Positions 49,675 to 60,234 of a stretch of DNA of 64,000 nt are shown piece after piece (within the stretch, counting starts at the first letter, position 1; the number at the start of each line of letters is the position of its first letter). The DNA is from Xylocopa sonorina (taxonomy: Eukaryota; Arthropoda; Insecta; Hymenoptera; Apidae). Below the pieces are notes generated by a model. The model searched no databases, was not told the DNA's origin, and worked only from the letters and a program-made list of their open reading frames with translations. Position numbers and translations under genes: made by a program. The stretch is from the NCBI RefSeq assembly GCF_050948175.1, contig NW_027490489.1, positions 62,001-126,000 on the forward strand, read 5' to 3'.

Positions 49675-50707
49675 GGTAACGTCAGGCGTGACGCCTGCCA
49701 CCATCCGGCGTGCTCCAGGTCCAGCAACCGCTCATCCGTCAGCATCTGCAACCCCAGCATATGTGCGAGGACCGCACGGCGTCCCGGCGCCTCAGGACGA
49801 GGAGACAGAGCTACAAGGACGTAGAGTACAGCAGCACGTACCCACATACTTACCCTCCATACGTGTAACCTTAGGTTAAGCACGCTACACGACTGTGTAC
49901 ATACACACAACAACACACACGTCGAATTCTAAGTTCGATTAGAGATAATCTGCGATGCGCTCGCGCGCACACTCGACGCTCGCGGCTCACGCTCAACGTG
50001 AGCCGCACCCCACTCTGACCGGCCGCCCCATCACGAGGGCCGAGTGGCCGCCCTACTCCACCGTCTGCCCCATCGCGAAGGCCCAGAGACTCGCGCGCGG
50101 CGCGACCCGAGGAGGTGGCGAACGTGCTTCCGATACGAGACTTCTAATCCGAACGCCGAACCGAGCAGATCGAATCTGCCTCCGTTGTATCCTGCAGCGA
50201 GCTACCAGCTCCAATGCAGTCCTTTCTATTCCATCTCCCTTAGAGAAGTCTTTATTATAACTTAGTCTCATCTCTATTTCATTTTGTACTCATATTTAGT
50301 AACATAGTCTTAGTGTTTGTATTAGGATAGTATTCATAGAATATACACTAATTTTACCCGATTCGATGTCTCTTTATTATACTACAATCTCCTTCGACTC
50401 TATTCCACGGGTACGCTCGCGTATTATTACTATTTCGCACTATTTCATCTGCGACAGTCTTGAAGCTGGACGGTTAGAGCGAACCAACGCTTAGCCGCTC
50501 TTACTTCACCTCTGCCGTAACAAGGGTGTGAACTAAGGTCGATCCCGGTAAGGTGGAGCGAACCAGCGCTTAGGCGTGCCGTCGTCCTACTGTGTGCAAG
50601 TACCCACGATGAACTCTGAGCTTTCTATGAAGCGTGCTCGACGCGCGGGGAGGAAAGAGTTCCTACGTCGTCTCGTTCGCTAATACGTGGGCAGTGCCTC
50701 ATGCCCT
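49675..50707 (+). mobile_element. LTR-type element fragment, family 2
   Basis: Starts directly after GATGTCTAC with GGTAACGTCAGGCGTGACGC, clearly related to the minus-strand start of the element at 47,080-48,758. It is GC-rich in the first half and AT-rich in the second, and contains a directly repeated GAGCGAACCA(A/G)CGCTTAG (50,477 and 50,556). The right end shows neither a CA terminus nor a second CTAC, and the satellite resumes about 65 bp further on in the monomer, so the right end is probably deleted. Open frames of 64-101 codons overlap in several phases and are not convincing. Confidence 0.5.
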
Positions 50708-51283
50708 TTTATGTCTCATGATAAGATGTAATATTCAATGAAACGGGTTAATTATCAACAGTTCAAAAGAATGTAAAGCCCACTCTTCCTTGCTACGTAA
50801 TAGCGTCCCTAAATGTCTACATATCGAAGCAATAGAGTTCTAATGCTTCACAAGACGCGATATCGTATCTCATTTCTATGTCCAATGATTATATGTAATA
50901 TTCAATGCAGTGCGGTATGTATATCTCCTCAATACTTCAAGAGAATGTAAATCCCACATTTCCATGCGATGGACTAACGTTTCTGGATGTCTGCGCATCG
51001 AAGGAGTAGAGTTCTAATGTTTCATAAAACGCGATATCGCATCTCATTTCTATGTCCCATGATAAGATGTAACATTCAATGGAACTCTTTAAGTATATCA
51101 CGTCTACACTTAAGAAGAATGTAAATGCCACACTTCCTTGCTACGGAATAGCTTTCCTAGATGTCTATGTATCGAAGCAATACAGCTCTAGTCCATCGTA
51201 TAACGTGATATCGCATCTCATTTCAATTTTTCATGATATGATGTAATTCAATGCAACACGTTATGTACATCCCGTCAACACTT
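50708..51283 (+). repeat. Satellite array, plus orientation
   Basis: Three or so monomers of the ACGGAATAGCG and GATGTAATATTCAATGCAA subtype, ending at CCGTCAACACTT, where an insert begins. Confidence 0.9.
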
Positions 51284-51654
51284 GCCCAAGCTAGTCCGAG
51301 CCACATCCATAGAGGAAAATTGAATGATACTGAGGCTGGCAGTCTGCATCATCTACAAATTTGGCCAAACCGATCCATCCTAATTCAAAAAGGGTCAGAG
51401 TGAGCGAATGGCGTACACGAAGTGAGTTCGCCTCCCCGTGGTTCCCCGTGGGTACTCCGGCGGTTAAGATTCGTCCCCACCAACGGAGTAGCTAAAGGAC
51501 GCACCCGCGGGAAAGGTGCCGCGGCACATCTGGATTCTTCAATCGCCCGTTTCAGTGAGGTGGGTGTAACTGGTTGGAAGATGGTAGATTCAGTCTAGGT
51601 ATACCAGTCTGGGCCAGGAACCACGCCCGATCACCGTCCTGGTGCAGGGCAGAT
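51284..51654. mobile_element. Unidentified 371-bp insert in satellite
   Basis: GC-rich non-satellite DNA between CATCCCGTCAACACTT and TATCTTGTAAACACTTC. These two flanks are the same stretch of monomer, so about 16-17 bp look duplicated. A duplication of that length suggests target-primed insertion of a LINE fragment or SINE. No poly(A) tail, promoter boxes or reading frame is evident, and unequal exchange between monomers could also place the same monomer segment on both sides. Confidence 0.4.
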
Positions 51655-52666
51655 AATATCTTGTAAACACTTCAAAAGAATGTAAAGCACCACACATCTT
51701 TGCTACGGAATAGAGTATTAGATGTCTACATATCGAAACAATAGAGTTCTAATGCCTCATAAAACACGATATCTCATATCATTTCTATGTCTCATGAGAA
51801 GATGTAACATCAATGCAACGCGTTATGTATATCTCGTCAGCACTTCAATCGAATGAAAGTGCCACACTTCCTTGCGACGGAATAGCGCTTCTCGATGTCT
51901 ACATATGGAAGAAATAGAGTTCTAATGATTACTAAAACGCGATATGGCATCTCATTTCTATGACTCATGATAAGATGCAATATTCAATGCAGCACGTTAT
52001 GTACATCTCGTCAACACTTCAAGAGAATGTAAATCCTACACATCCTTGCGGGCGATGAGCGTTTCCATACGTCTACGTATCGAAGCAATACACTTCTAAT
52101 TCTTTATAAAACCGGATATCGCAAATCATTTCGATGTTTCATGGCCAGATGCAACTCAATGCAACGCGTTATGTATTTATTATCGATAATTCTAAAGAAT
52201 GTAAATGCAACGCCTCCTAGCTCCGGAACAGAGTTCCTAGGTGCCTATGTTTCGAAGCAATAGAATTCAAACCCTTTATGAAGCGCCATGTCGCATCTCA
52301 TTTCTATGTCTCATCATAAGATGTAATATTCAATGCAATGCGTTATGTGTACCTCGTCTGCACTTCAAAAGAATGTAAATGCGACTCTACCGTGCAACGG
52401 AATAGTGCTTCCAGGTGTCTACGAATCGAAGCAGTACAGTTCCAATTCTTCATAAAACGCGATTTCGTATCTTAAATCTATGGTTCACGTTATGATGTAA
52501 TTCAATGCAACGCGTTATGTATTTTTCGTCATTACTTCAAGAGAATGTAAATCCCACACTTCCTAGCGACGGAATAGCGTTACTAGATGTCAAGTAATCG
52601 AAGCAATAGAGTTATAATGCTTGGTAAAACGCGATATCGCATCTAGATGTCCACGTATCGAAGCAA
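51655..52666 (+). repeat. Satellite array, plus orientation
   Basis: Six monomers of the ACGGAATAGCG subtype. The last is shortened by an internal deletion (CGCATCTAGATGTCC) just before the BEL/Pao remnant. Confidence 0.9.
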
Positions 52667-52787
52667 TAAATATATTTACGAAATTACTTAAAACGTCTTA
52701 ATCTCAAAAATAGCCTTTTCATCACAAACGTGTAATAAATAAAGTCTTCGAAGGCCCCACGTTTTATTTGTTCCATCGGTCGGAACA
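52667..52787 (-). mobile_element. Partial 3' LTR of the BEL/Pao element
   Basis: It begins TGTTCCGACCGATGG immediately after a purine tract, as BEL/Pao LTRs commonly do, and contains an AATAAAAC polyadenylation-like signal. It runs only about 120 bp before satellite resumes, so most of the LTR is absent. Confidence 0.55.
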
Positions 52788-52800
52788 TGTTCTCCCCGTT
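52788..52800 (-). promoter_or_regulatory. Polypurine tract of the BEL/Pao element
   Basis: AACGGGGAGAACA directly precedes the TG of the LTR on the minus strand. In this family such a tract primes plus-strand DNA synthesis. Confidence 0.5.
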
Positions 52801-52861
52801 GAGAGACCGTGACGATCAATCTAAATCGGTTTGATCTGAATATCGCCTCGACGTCGATGGT

Positions 52862-53125
52862 TCACGCTATCGTCTGGGATGTGGGCAGCTCCGCTAACTG
52901 CTTGACGTTGCGATTGTAGACCCCCTGGCTTGTCCGTACGGTGACCGTTCGGGTGATCTTGTCTGGACCTGGGTGCACCTCTTCGACTCGACCGCAGTGC
53001 CACTGCAAAGGCAGGACGTAGTCATCCCTTAAGACTACGAGGGATCTTTTCTTGATCTCGTGGTAGCCCTTGGTCCATTTTTTTCGCTCGTTTAGATAGT
53101 GGATATACTCCTTGTGCCACCTGGT
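52862..53125 (-). pseudogene. BEL/Pao polyprotein C terminus (DUF5641-like)
   Basis: A minus-strand frame with RWHKEYIHYLNERKKW, then SLVVLRDDYVLPLQWHCGRV, HPGPDKITRTVTVRTSQG and VYNRNVKQLAELP, ending at TGA (52,864-52,862). This is the conserved tail that follows the integrase in BEL/Pao polyproteins and is presumed to help the integrase bind DNA or chromatin. Upstream, at 53,128-53,126, a TGA sits where the family has a Trp (the EF-W-RW motif), so this piece is cut off from the integrase. The end is probably the natural stop. Confidence 0.8.
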
Positions 53126-53239
53126 TCAAAATTCCTGCTGGACGTTCTGGATGTGTTGCTAGTGTAACAATCAGTTACGAGGAGTATCGCTGAAATCAGT
53201 CTCGGGCAAACTACGTGCCGATCAGGAAGTGGGTCGGAG

Positions 53240-53537
53240 TTAGGGACCATTAGGATCGGATGATAATGGAGTAAGCGGGCGGGAGTTTAGGATCGCTTCG
53301 ATTTCGATCGCGAACGTATTGAAATATTCGAATGTAACCCGTATCTTCCCCGACGACTCGTTTGACGTGGTGTTTAAACGATTTCACAGCTGCCTCCCAA
53401 AGGCCGCCGAAATTGGGAGAAGGAGCTGGCATGAAATGCCATGATATTCCCTTGCCCGTGAGGATGTGTCTTACCTTATCGTCCGTTTGCAGTTTTTGGT
53501 ACAGTGCGCTCAATTCGTTATTCACTCCAACGAAATT
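53240..53537 (-). pseudogene. BEL/Pao integrase, C-terminal half of the catalytic core
   Basis: Reads VNNELSALYQKL, then GISWHFMPAPSPNFGGLWEA, with the third acidic residue of the D,D-35-E core in FGGLWEA. After about 75 residues the frame shifts once more: the family motif [16 protein letters not shown] is readable in another phase near 53,250-53,290. A one-base frameshift separates this piece from the upstream core at about 53,538. Confidence 0.8.
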
Positions 53538-54431
53538 TTGTCCCGTTATCGGAATAAATGTTCCGACAGATGCCCCTACGACCGATGAAGCGTTTCAATG
53601 CCGCGATGAACGCTTCGGTAGTCATGTCACCGACGATCTGAAGATAGACCGCTCTCGTTGCAAAGCACACAAACACTGCTACATATATTTTTACTCGCGC
53701 ACAATTTCGGAAACGTTTTTCCTTGATATAAAAAGGACCGCAATAATCTGTTCCGCAATTATAAAAGGATCGGCATTCGGATTCACGTGACGTAGGTAGA
53801 GTGCCCATTACGTATTTCACGGCCGGTGGTTTTACGCGGAAGCACCAGATGTACTTCTTACCATCAATGGGCCAATACCTCTGCTTTAGTGTCGCCAGCG
53901 TGGTATTGATACCCGAATGATGTCCCTCTAAATGCGTGTGACGAATGATCAGATCGGTGATGTGATGCGATCTTGGAAGCAGGATCGGATGTTTCTGTCC
54001 GCAGGGAATGTTTGCGTTTTGTAGTCGACCGCCTACCTGTAGAACTCCCGTTTCGTCTAAGAATGGCTGCAGCGAGAGCCGGTTACTGTTTGGATGCAGC
54101 TCTGTACCGTTCTTCAAATTTCGGATCTCTTTTTCAAACGCGAAGGCTTTCACGAGCCTCAAGATCCGATCATTAGCGTCGTGGACCTCTCGTACGGTTA
54201 GAGGTCCTGCGTTACAATGATTTTTGCGAAATCGGAGGCAATACGCGACGGTCCTCCTTAATTTCGCGATGTCTGAATAGCGGCCGAGAATTTCGTTGCT
54301 ACGGATGGTCGTTGCCAAGCATGTATGGGGATGAATATCGGGTATTTCCAAATCGAGGTTGAACGTAGATTTCGGCCAATCCCTGTTATCGTCGGCAAAC
54401 CATGATGGTCCATGACGTCAGATGAAGGGCT
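53518..54431 (-). pseudogene. BEL/Pao integrase, zinc-binding domain and first two catalytic Asp
   Basis: An open frame of about 300 codons in all. It includes LVKAFAFEKEIRNLKNG, then the zinc-finger region (HHITDLIIRHTHLEGHHSG), and the catalytic core with GTDYCGPFYIKEKR and SDNGTKF. The second half of the zinc motif, normally C-x-x-C before FR, reads KYIWCFR, so one of the two Cys appears lost. It starts as a continuation of coding sequence (FADDNRDWPKSTFNLDLEIP) rather than at a real initiation codon. The role in an active element would be insertion of the cDNA into the genome. Confidence 0.85.
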
Positions 54432-54869
54432 TCAAGAATTCCGCCGGTGTTTGTCCTCTCTATATGAGGTCCGCTGGATTGTCGTTTGACCTGACGTGCC
54501 GCTATCGGTCCTCGTTTGAATTTCGGCCACTCTATTTGCCACGAATGTTCTTAGCGTGGCTGGTTCGAGTTGCAGCCAATTTAAAACTATCGTGGAATGC
54601 GTCCAGAAGTTAATCGAGTCGAATCGGCGTGCATTATTATCTCGGACGTTAGACAATAATGACGTCAGTAGCACCGCACCGCAAAGTTCGAGACGTGCGA
54701 GGCTGACAACTTTTACTGGTGCTACCCGAAATTTCGAGCATAATAGTCTCGTTTTAATTCGTCCGCGATTGTCGACTGACCGTAGATACACGCACGCTCC
54801 GTATGCTCGTTTGCTCGCGTCGCAGAACCTGTGTAATTCCACCCTTCGCACCTTCGATTGGCATACGTG
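54432..54869 (-). pseudogene. BEL/Pao RNase H domain
   Basis: The frame contains ELHRFCDASKRAYGACVYLR (first acidic residue), LARLELCGAVLL (acidic Glu) and DSINFWTHSTIVLNWLQL. In the family the last motif normally reads W-T-D-S, so the third catalytic Asp is His here. A TGA (54,872-54,870) separates the domain from the RT, and a frameshift near 54,520 disrupts its end (VAEIQT), after which SSGPHIERTNT-like sequence is readable in another phase. In an active element it would degrade the RNA strand of RNA-DNA hybrids. Confidence 0.8.
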
Positions 54870-55124
54870 TCACTCCAAGAATGTTTCGTTATATAACTGC
54901 ATTTCCTTCACGTACGTGGACCATTCTGTATGGAGGATAGTTGGTAGCGATTCGTCCCAGGTTAATTGCAGTTTCCAAAGGTGTTGCATAAATATTTTTG
55001 CCGTTATTATTACTGGCGCCAGTAAACCTAACGGGTCGAATATTTTTGTCATGGTGGATAAGATCGTGCGTTTGGTGATCCTCGTATCGATGTTTGGATC
55101 CACGGAATAGATGATTCGGTCGTT
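54870..55124 (-). pseudogene. BEL/Pao RT thumb/connection segment
   Basis: Reads NDRIIYSVDPNIDTRITKRT and KIFDPLGLLAPVIITAKIFM, the strongly conserved FDPLGLLAP motif of BEL/Pao, followed by LWKLQLTWDESLP. It is in the same phase as the preceding RT palm piece and is separated from it only by a TAG at 55,127-55,125. Confidence 0.85.
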
Positions 55125-55496
55125 CTACGCGTGCCACGAAACGCCAAGAGCTTTCATTGTGGCGTCTCCAAAATACTTTGGGTGAATTTCGTCTTCCGGA
55201 AGTCCTACTAAAAGTTTCGGTTCGTTCGAGACCCATTGTTGAATGTGGAGGTTGCCGCCGTTAAGTAGCTTTATTACCTGGTCCCGTAGTTGTCTAGCGT
55301 CTTCGTAATTACCTGTGCCAGTTAGGAGATCGTCGACGTATAGATCTCGCTGGAGCACGGTCGATGCGAAAGGAGCATTCACCTTTTCGTCGTCCGCTAG
55401 CTGATGAATATACCTGATGACGAGGAAAGGCGCTGAAGATAGTCCGAACGCGATCGTGTTCAGCTCGTACGTTTTCACCTTTCCCTTGTTATCTCG
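55125..55496 (-). pseudogene. BEL/Pao reverse transcriptase palm with YVDD
   Basis: Contains ELNTIAFGLSSAPFLVIR and VLQRDLYVDDLLTGTG. The YVDD catalytic box lies at 55,340-55,329. It is bounded upstream by a TGA (55,499-55,497) at a position where the family has Trp (IL-W-RD) and downstream by the TAG at 55,127. Confidence 0.88.
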
Positions 55497-55531
55497 TCAC
55501 AATATCGGCTGGTATCGGCGGTCTTCCGGTC

Positions 55532-56314
55532 TTACGAGGAACTGCCGATACATCTTCTCGATATGACTCCGGTTAAGACATAGGTGTGTTGACGGAACCT
55601 TATGCGAAAAGCGAATATGTCGTCCTGTATCGTCGGTCCTGCCAAAAGCGTATCGTTCAATGTCAGTCTACTGCTCGATCTTGCAGATCCATCGAAGACG
55701 ACGCGAACCTTCGTTGTTGAGCTGGACAGTTTGATGACGGCGTAGTGGATGAGGTAGAAGCCATCCGAATCGCGTGGCCCTACCTGGCTCATGTGTCCCA
55801 TCTCGAGATATTCCTCGGTGACGGTGGAGTATTCTCGTTTCAGCTCTGGATCTTTCATGAATTTTCGTTCGAGCGAAAGAAGAAGGTTGAGGGCGCGCGA
55901 CCGAGTGTCGCCTAACTGCATCTTCTTCTCACTGAACGGCAGTGCGACAATGTAACGACCGGTTCGTGTCTGTTTAACGTGGTCGTGAAAATACTGCTCG
56001 CATTCCTGCCTCGCGGAAAATAGCTGTCGTACGTGTGGACCCTCTACTAGCACCCAGAAATTTCGAAGTTCGAAATTCAGGGTTGTAACGAACGTTTGAT
56101 GTCTCCTCCACGACGCCGATGTGGATACGCTCCTCCCGATGATTCGTCCAAATTGGGTCCTTTGGAGGATTAATTCAGAATAGTTGCGAGGAGAAAGCTT
56201 GTACTGGCCGATGCTAAGGGATGATAAAGCGGGGCCGGTGCCGATTAACATATCCACATTTGCCGGTCGATGAAAATGTGAATCTGCTAGTTTTACGTTT
56301 GCTGGAGTCGGAAT
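55532..56314 (-). pseudogene. BEL/Pao protease end, linker and RT N terminus
   Basis: Open from 56,314, so the Met at 56,257 is internal. Residues IPTPANVKLADSHF and VDMLIGTGPALSSLSIGQYK are the end of the DUF1758-type aspartic protease. A linker follows (RQECEQYFHDHVKQTRTGRY and EREYSTVTEEYLEMGHM-like sequence), then the RT start VRVVFDGSARSSSRLTLND. In the ADIEKMYRQ block the catalytic Asp reads Val, and an extra AT causes a frameshift at about 55,557. Gag and most of the protease are absent. Confidence 0.85.
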
Positions 56315-56365
56315 TCACATTCTGTTGTTGGTTGCAAACACGTCGTCCTCTGGTTCTGCAGCGTA

Positions 56366-59300
56366 TACAATTCAATACAATGTAAATGCCACACTTGCTA
56401 CGGAACAGGGTTTCTAGATGTCTACATATCGGAGCAATGGAGTTCTAATGCTTCATAGAAAGCAATATCGCTTATCAATTCTATGTCTCATGATAAGATG
56501 CAATCTTCAATGCAACGCGTTTTGTATATCTCGTCAACACTTCAAAAGAATATAAATCCGACACTTCCATGCTACGTAAAGCGTTTCTAGATGTATACGT
56601 TTCGAAGCAATAGAGATCTAATGCTTCATTTAACGCGATATCGCATCTCATTTCTATGTTTCAGGATAAGATATAATACTCATTGTGGAGTCTTATGCAT
56701 ACCTCCTATTCACTTCAAAAGAATGTAAATGCTACACTTCCTTCCTAGGAAACAGCGTTTGCAGATGTTTACGTATCGAAGAAATAGAGTTTTATGCTTC
56801 TAAAATCGGGTTATCGCATCACATTTCTATGTTTCATGACAAGACATAATATTCACTGCGAAGTGTCATGTATACTTCGTATTCACATCAGCGGAATGTA
56901 AATGCGACACTTCCTTGCTAGGAAATAGCGTTTCCAAATGTCTACGCATCGTAGCAATAGAGTTCTTATGCTTCTTAATAAGCGATATCGCATCTCATTT
57001 CTATGTTTCGTGATATGATATAATATTCATTGCGAAGTGTTATGTATTCCTCGTCTACATATCAAAAGAATGTAAATGCGACACTTCCTTTCTAGCAAAT
57101 AGCGTTTCCAGATGTCTACGTATGGAAGCAATAGAGTTCTAATGCTTCTTAAAACGCGATATGGCATCTCATTTCAATGTTTCGTGATAGGATATAATAT
57201 TCAATGTGGAGTGTTATGTCTACATCGTATTCACCTCAAAAGAATGTAAATGCGACACTTCCTTACTAGGAAATAGCGTTTGCAGATGCCTACGTATCGA
57301 AGCAATAGAGTTCCAATGCTTCTTAAATCGTCATATCGAATACCATATCTACGTTTCCTGATAAGATATAATATTCATTGCGAAGTGTCATGTATACCTC
57401 GTATTCCTTTCAAAAGAATGTAAATGCGACACTTCCTTGCAAGGAAGTAGCGTTTGCAGATGTCTACGTATCGAGCCAGTAGACATCTAATGCTTCATAA
57501 ATCGCCATATCGCATCTCATTTCTATGTTTCATGATAAGATATAATATTCATTGCGAAGTGTCATGTATACCTCGTATTCCTTTCAAAAGAATGTAAATG
57601 CGACACTTCCTTGTTAGGAAGTAGCGTTTGCAGATATCTACGTATCGATGCGATAGAGTTCTAATGCTTCTTAAATCGCCATATTACATCTTATTTCTAT
57701 GTTTCATGATAAGATATAATTTTCATTGTGGAGTGTTATGTATACCTCGTATTCACTTCAAAAGAATGTAAACGCGACACTTCCTTGCCAGGAAATATCG
57801 TTTGCAGATGTCTACGTACCGTAGCATTAGAGTTCTAATGCTTCTCAAAACGCGATATCGCTACTCATTACTATGTTTCATGATAATATATAGTATTCAT
57901 TGCCAAGTGTCATGTATACCTCGCATACACTTAAAATGAACGTCAGTGCGACACTTCCTTGCTAGGAAGTAGGGTTTGCAGATGTCTACGGATCGAAGCA
58001 ATAGAGTTCTAATGCTTCTTAAATCGCCATATGGCATCTCATTTCTATGTTTCATGATAAGATATAATATTCATTGCGAAGTGACATGTATGCCTCGTAT
58101 TCCTTTCAAAAGAATGTAAATGCGACACTTCCCTGTTAGGAAGTAGCGTTTGCAGATGTCTACGTGTAGAAGCAATAGAGTTCTAATGCTTCTTCAATCG
58201 CCATATTACATCTCATTTCTATGTTTCACGATAAGATATAATATTCATTGCGAAGTGTCATGTATACCTCGTATTCCTTTCAAAAGAATGTAAATGCGAC
58301 ACTTCCTTGCCAGGAAGTAGCGTTTGCAGATGTCTACGTTTCGTGGCATTAGAGTTCTAATGCTTCTCAAAACGCGATATCGATTCTCATTTCTATGTTT
58401 CATGATAATATATAATATTCATTGCGAAGTGCCATCTATACCTCGCATACACTTCAATTGAATGTACATGCGACACTTCCTTGCTAGTAAATAGCGTTTG
58501 CAGATGTCTACGTATCGAAGCAATAGAATTCTAATGCTTCTTAAATCGTCATATCGCATCTCATATCTATGTTTCATGATAATATATAATATTCATTGCG
58601 AAGTGTCATGTATACCTCGCATACATTTCAAATGAATGTGAATGCGACAGTTCCTTGCCAGGAAATAGTGTTTGCAGATATCTACGTACCGAAGCAATAG
58701 AGTTCTAAAGTTTCTTAAATCGCGATATCGCATCTCATTTCTACGTTTCATGATAAGATATAATATTCATTGCGAAGTGTCATGTATGCCTCGTATTCCT
58801 TTCAAAAGAATGTAAATGCGACACTTCCTTGTTAGGAAGTAGCGTTTGCAGATATCTACGTATCGAAGCGATAGAGTTCTAATGCTTCTTAAATCGCCAT
58901 ATCGCATCTCATTTCTATGTTTCATGACAAAATATAATATTCATTGCGAAGTGCCATCTATACCTCGCACACACTTCAATTGAATGTACATGCGACACTT
59001 CCTTGCTAGGAAATAGCGTTTGCAGATGTCTACGTATCGTAGCATTCGAGTTCTAATGCTTCTCAAAACGCGATGCCGCTACTCATTACCATGTTACATG
59101 ATAATATACAGTATTCATTGCGAAGTGTCATGTATACCTCGTATTCCTTTCAAAAGAATGTAAATGCGACACTTCCTTGCTAGGAAGTAGCGTTTGCAGA
59201 TGTCTACGTATCGAAGCAATAGAGTTCTAATGCTTCTTAAATCGCCATATCGCATCTCATTTCTATGTTTCATGACAAAATATAATATTCATTGCGAAGT

Positions 59301-59970
59301 GCCATCTATACCTCGCATACACTTCAATTGAATGTACATGCGACACTTCCTTGCTAGTAAATAGCGTTTGCAGATGTCTACGTATCGAAGCAATACAATT
59401 CTAATGCTTTTTAAATCGTCATACCGCATCTCATATCTATGTTTCATGATAATATATAATATTCATTGCGAAGTGTCATGTATACCTCGCATACATTTCA
59501 AATGAATGTGAATGCGACAGTTCCTTGCCGGGAAATAGTGTTTGCAGATATCTACGTACCGAAGCAATAGAGTTCTAAAGTTTCTTAAATCGCGATATCG
59601 CATCTCATTTCTACGTTTCATGGTAAGATATAATATTCATTGCGAAGTGTCATGTATGCCTCGTATTCCTTTCAAAAGAATGTAAATGCGACACTTCCTT
59701 GTTAGGAAGTAGCGTTTGCAGATATCTACGTATCGAAGCGATAGAATTCTAATGCTTCTTAAGTCGTCATATCGCATCTCATATCTACGTTTCCTGATAA
59801 GGTATAATATTCATTGCGAAGTGTCATGTATACCTCGTGTTCCTTTCAAAATAATGTCAATGCGACACTTCCTTGCTAGGAAGTAGCCTTTGCAGATGTC
59901 TGCGTATCGAAGCAATAGAGTTCTAATGCTTCTTAAATCGCCATATCGCATCTCATTTCTATGTTTCATG
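56366..59970 (+). repeat. Satellite array, plus orientation, with pentamer repeats
   Basis: Starts with one or two ACGGAACAG-type monomers, then changes at about 56.6 kb to the GTATTCCTTTCAAAAG and CGCATACACTTCAATTG subtype also seen at 32.4-36 kb. Between 58.4 and 59.75 kb a unit of about 871 bp (five monomers) is repeated: variants at 58,435 and 58,618 recur at 59,307 and 59,489. Confidence 0.93.
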
Positions 59971-59974
59971 ATAA

Positions 59975-60230
59975 TGAAGCGGCATACTTCAGGTAGCTAT
60001 AGAATAAAGGAGGAAGAAGGAAAGGAAGGAAAAGAGAGGGGAAGAACGTTTCGTCCTGGGCCTGCTAGTGGAATCATCAGTAAGGCTTCCTAGCAGACCC
60101 TGCCTTAGACGCTGGGATATTAGGGACAGTTCAGAACTTCTATACATTGGAAAGGAGAGGCTAGCGAGTACTTTCAGGAAATTGTAGGCTGTGCTGTCCC
60201 TCTAGTGGCGATAGTCGAAAGGCCGCCACA
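59975..60230. mobile_element. 256-bp solo LTR with ATAA target duplication
   Basis: Inserted in the monomer motif CATGATAAGATATAATA, bracketed by ATAA at 59,971-59,974 and 60,231-60,234. The termini are TGAAGCGGC...GCCGCCACA, i.e. TG...CA with an imperfect inverted repeat of about 9 bp (TGAAGCGGC against TGTGGCGGC). A purine-rich stretch and AATAAA (60,003) lie near the left end. It has no relation by eye to the two larger LTR families in the window. The class (BEL/Pao, Gypsy or Copia) cannot be set from the LTR alone, although a 4-bp duplication argues against Copia. Confidence 0.8.
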
Positions 60231-60234
60231 ATAA

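Larger units (their letters stand above)
52667..56365 (-). mobile_element. BEL/Pao retrotransposon, 5'-truncated and degenerate
   Basis: The minus strand encodes, in order, the end of the aspartic protease, reverse transcriptase, RNase H, a zinc-binding integrase and a DUF5641-type C terminus. This order and these motifs are those of BEL/Pao elements. Gag, most of the protease and the 5' LTR are missing; the 3' end has a purine tract and the start of an LTR. Several in-frame stops and at least four frameshifts show it is dead. The satellite on both sides is in the same orientation. No target duplication is visible, so the element was truncated at or after insertion. Confidence 0.9.

Noticed and set aside
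51450..51560. tRNA-derived SINE promoter boxes or an rRNA fragment in the 51.3-51.65 kb insert
   Set aside because: GC-rich stretches caught the eye, but no clear A and B box pair at the right spacing and no convincing rRNA stretch could be identified.
53973..54220. Plus-strand frames over the BEL/Pao element
   Set aside because: They are antisense to clear integrase, RNase H and RT motifs and have no domain of their own.
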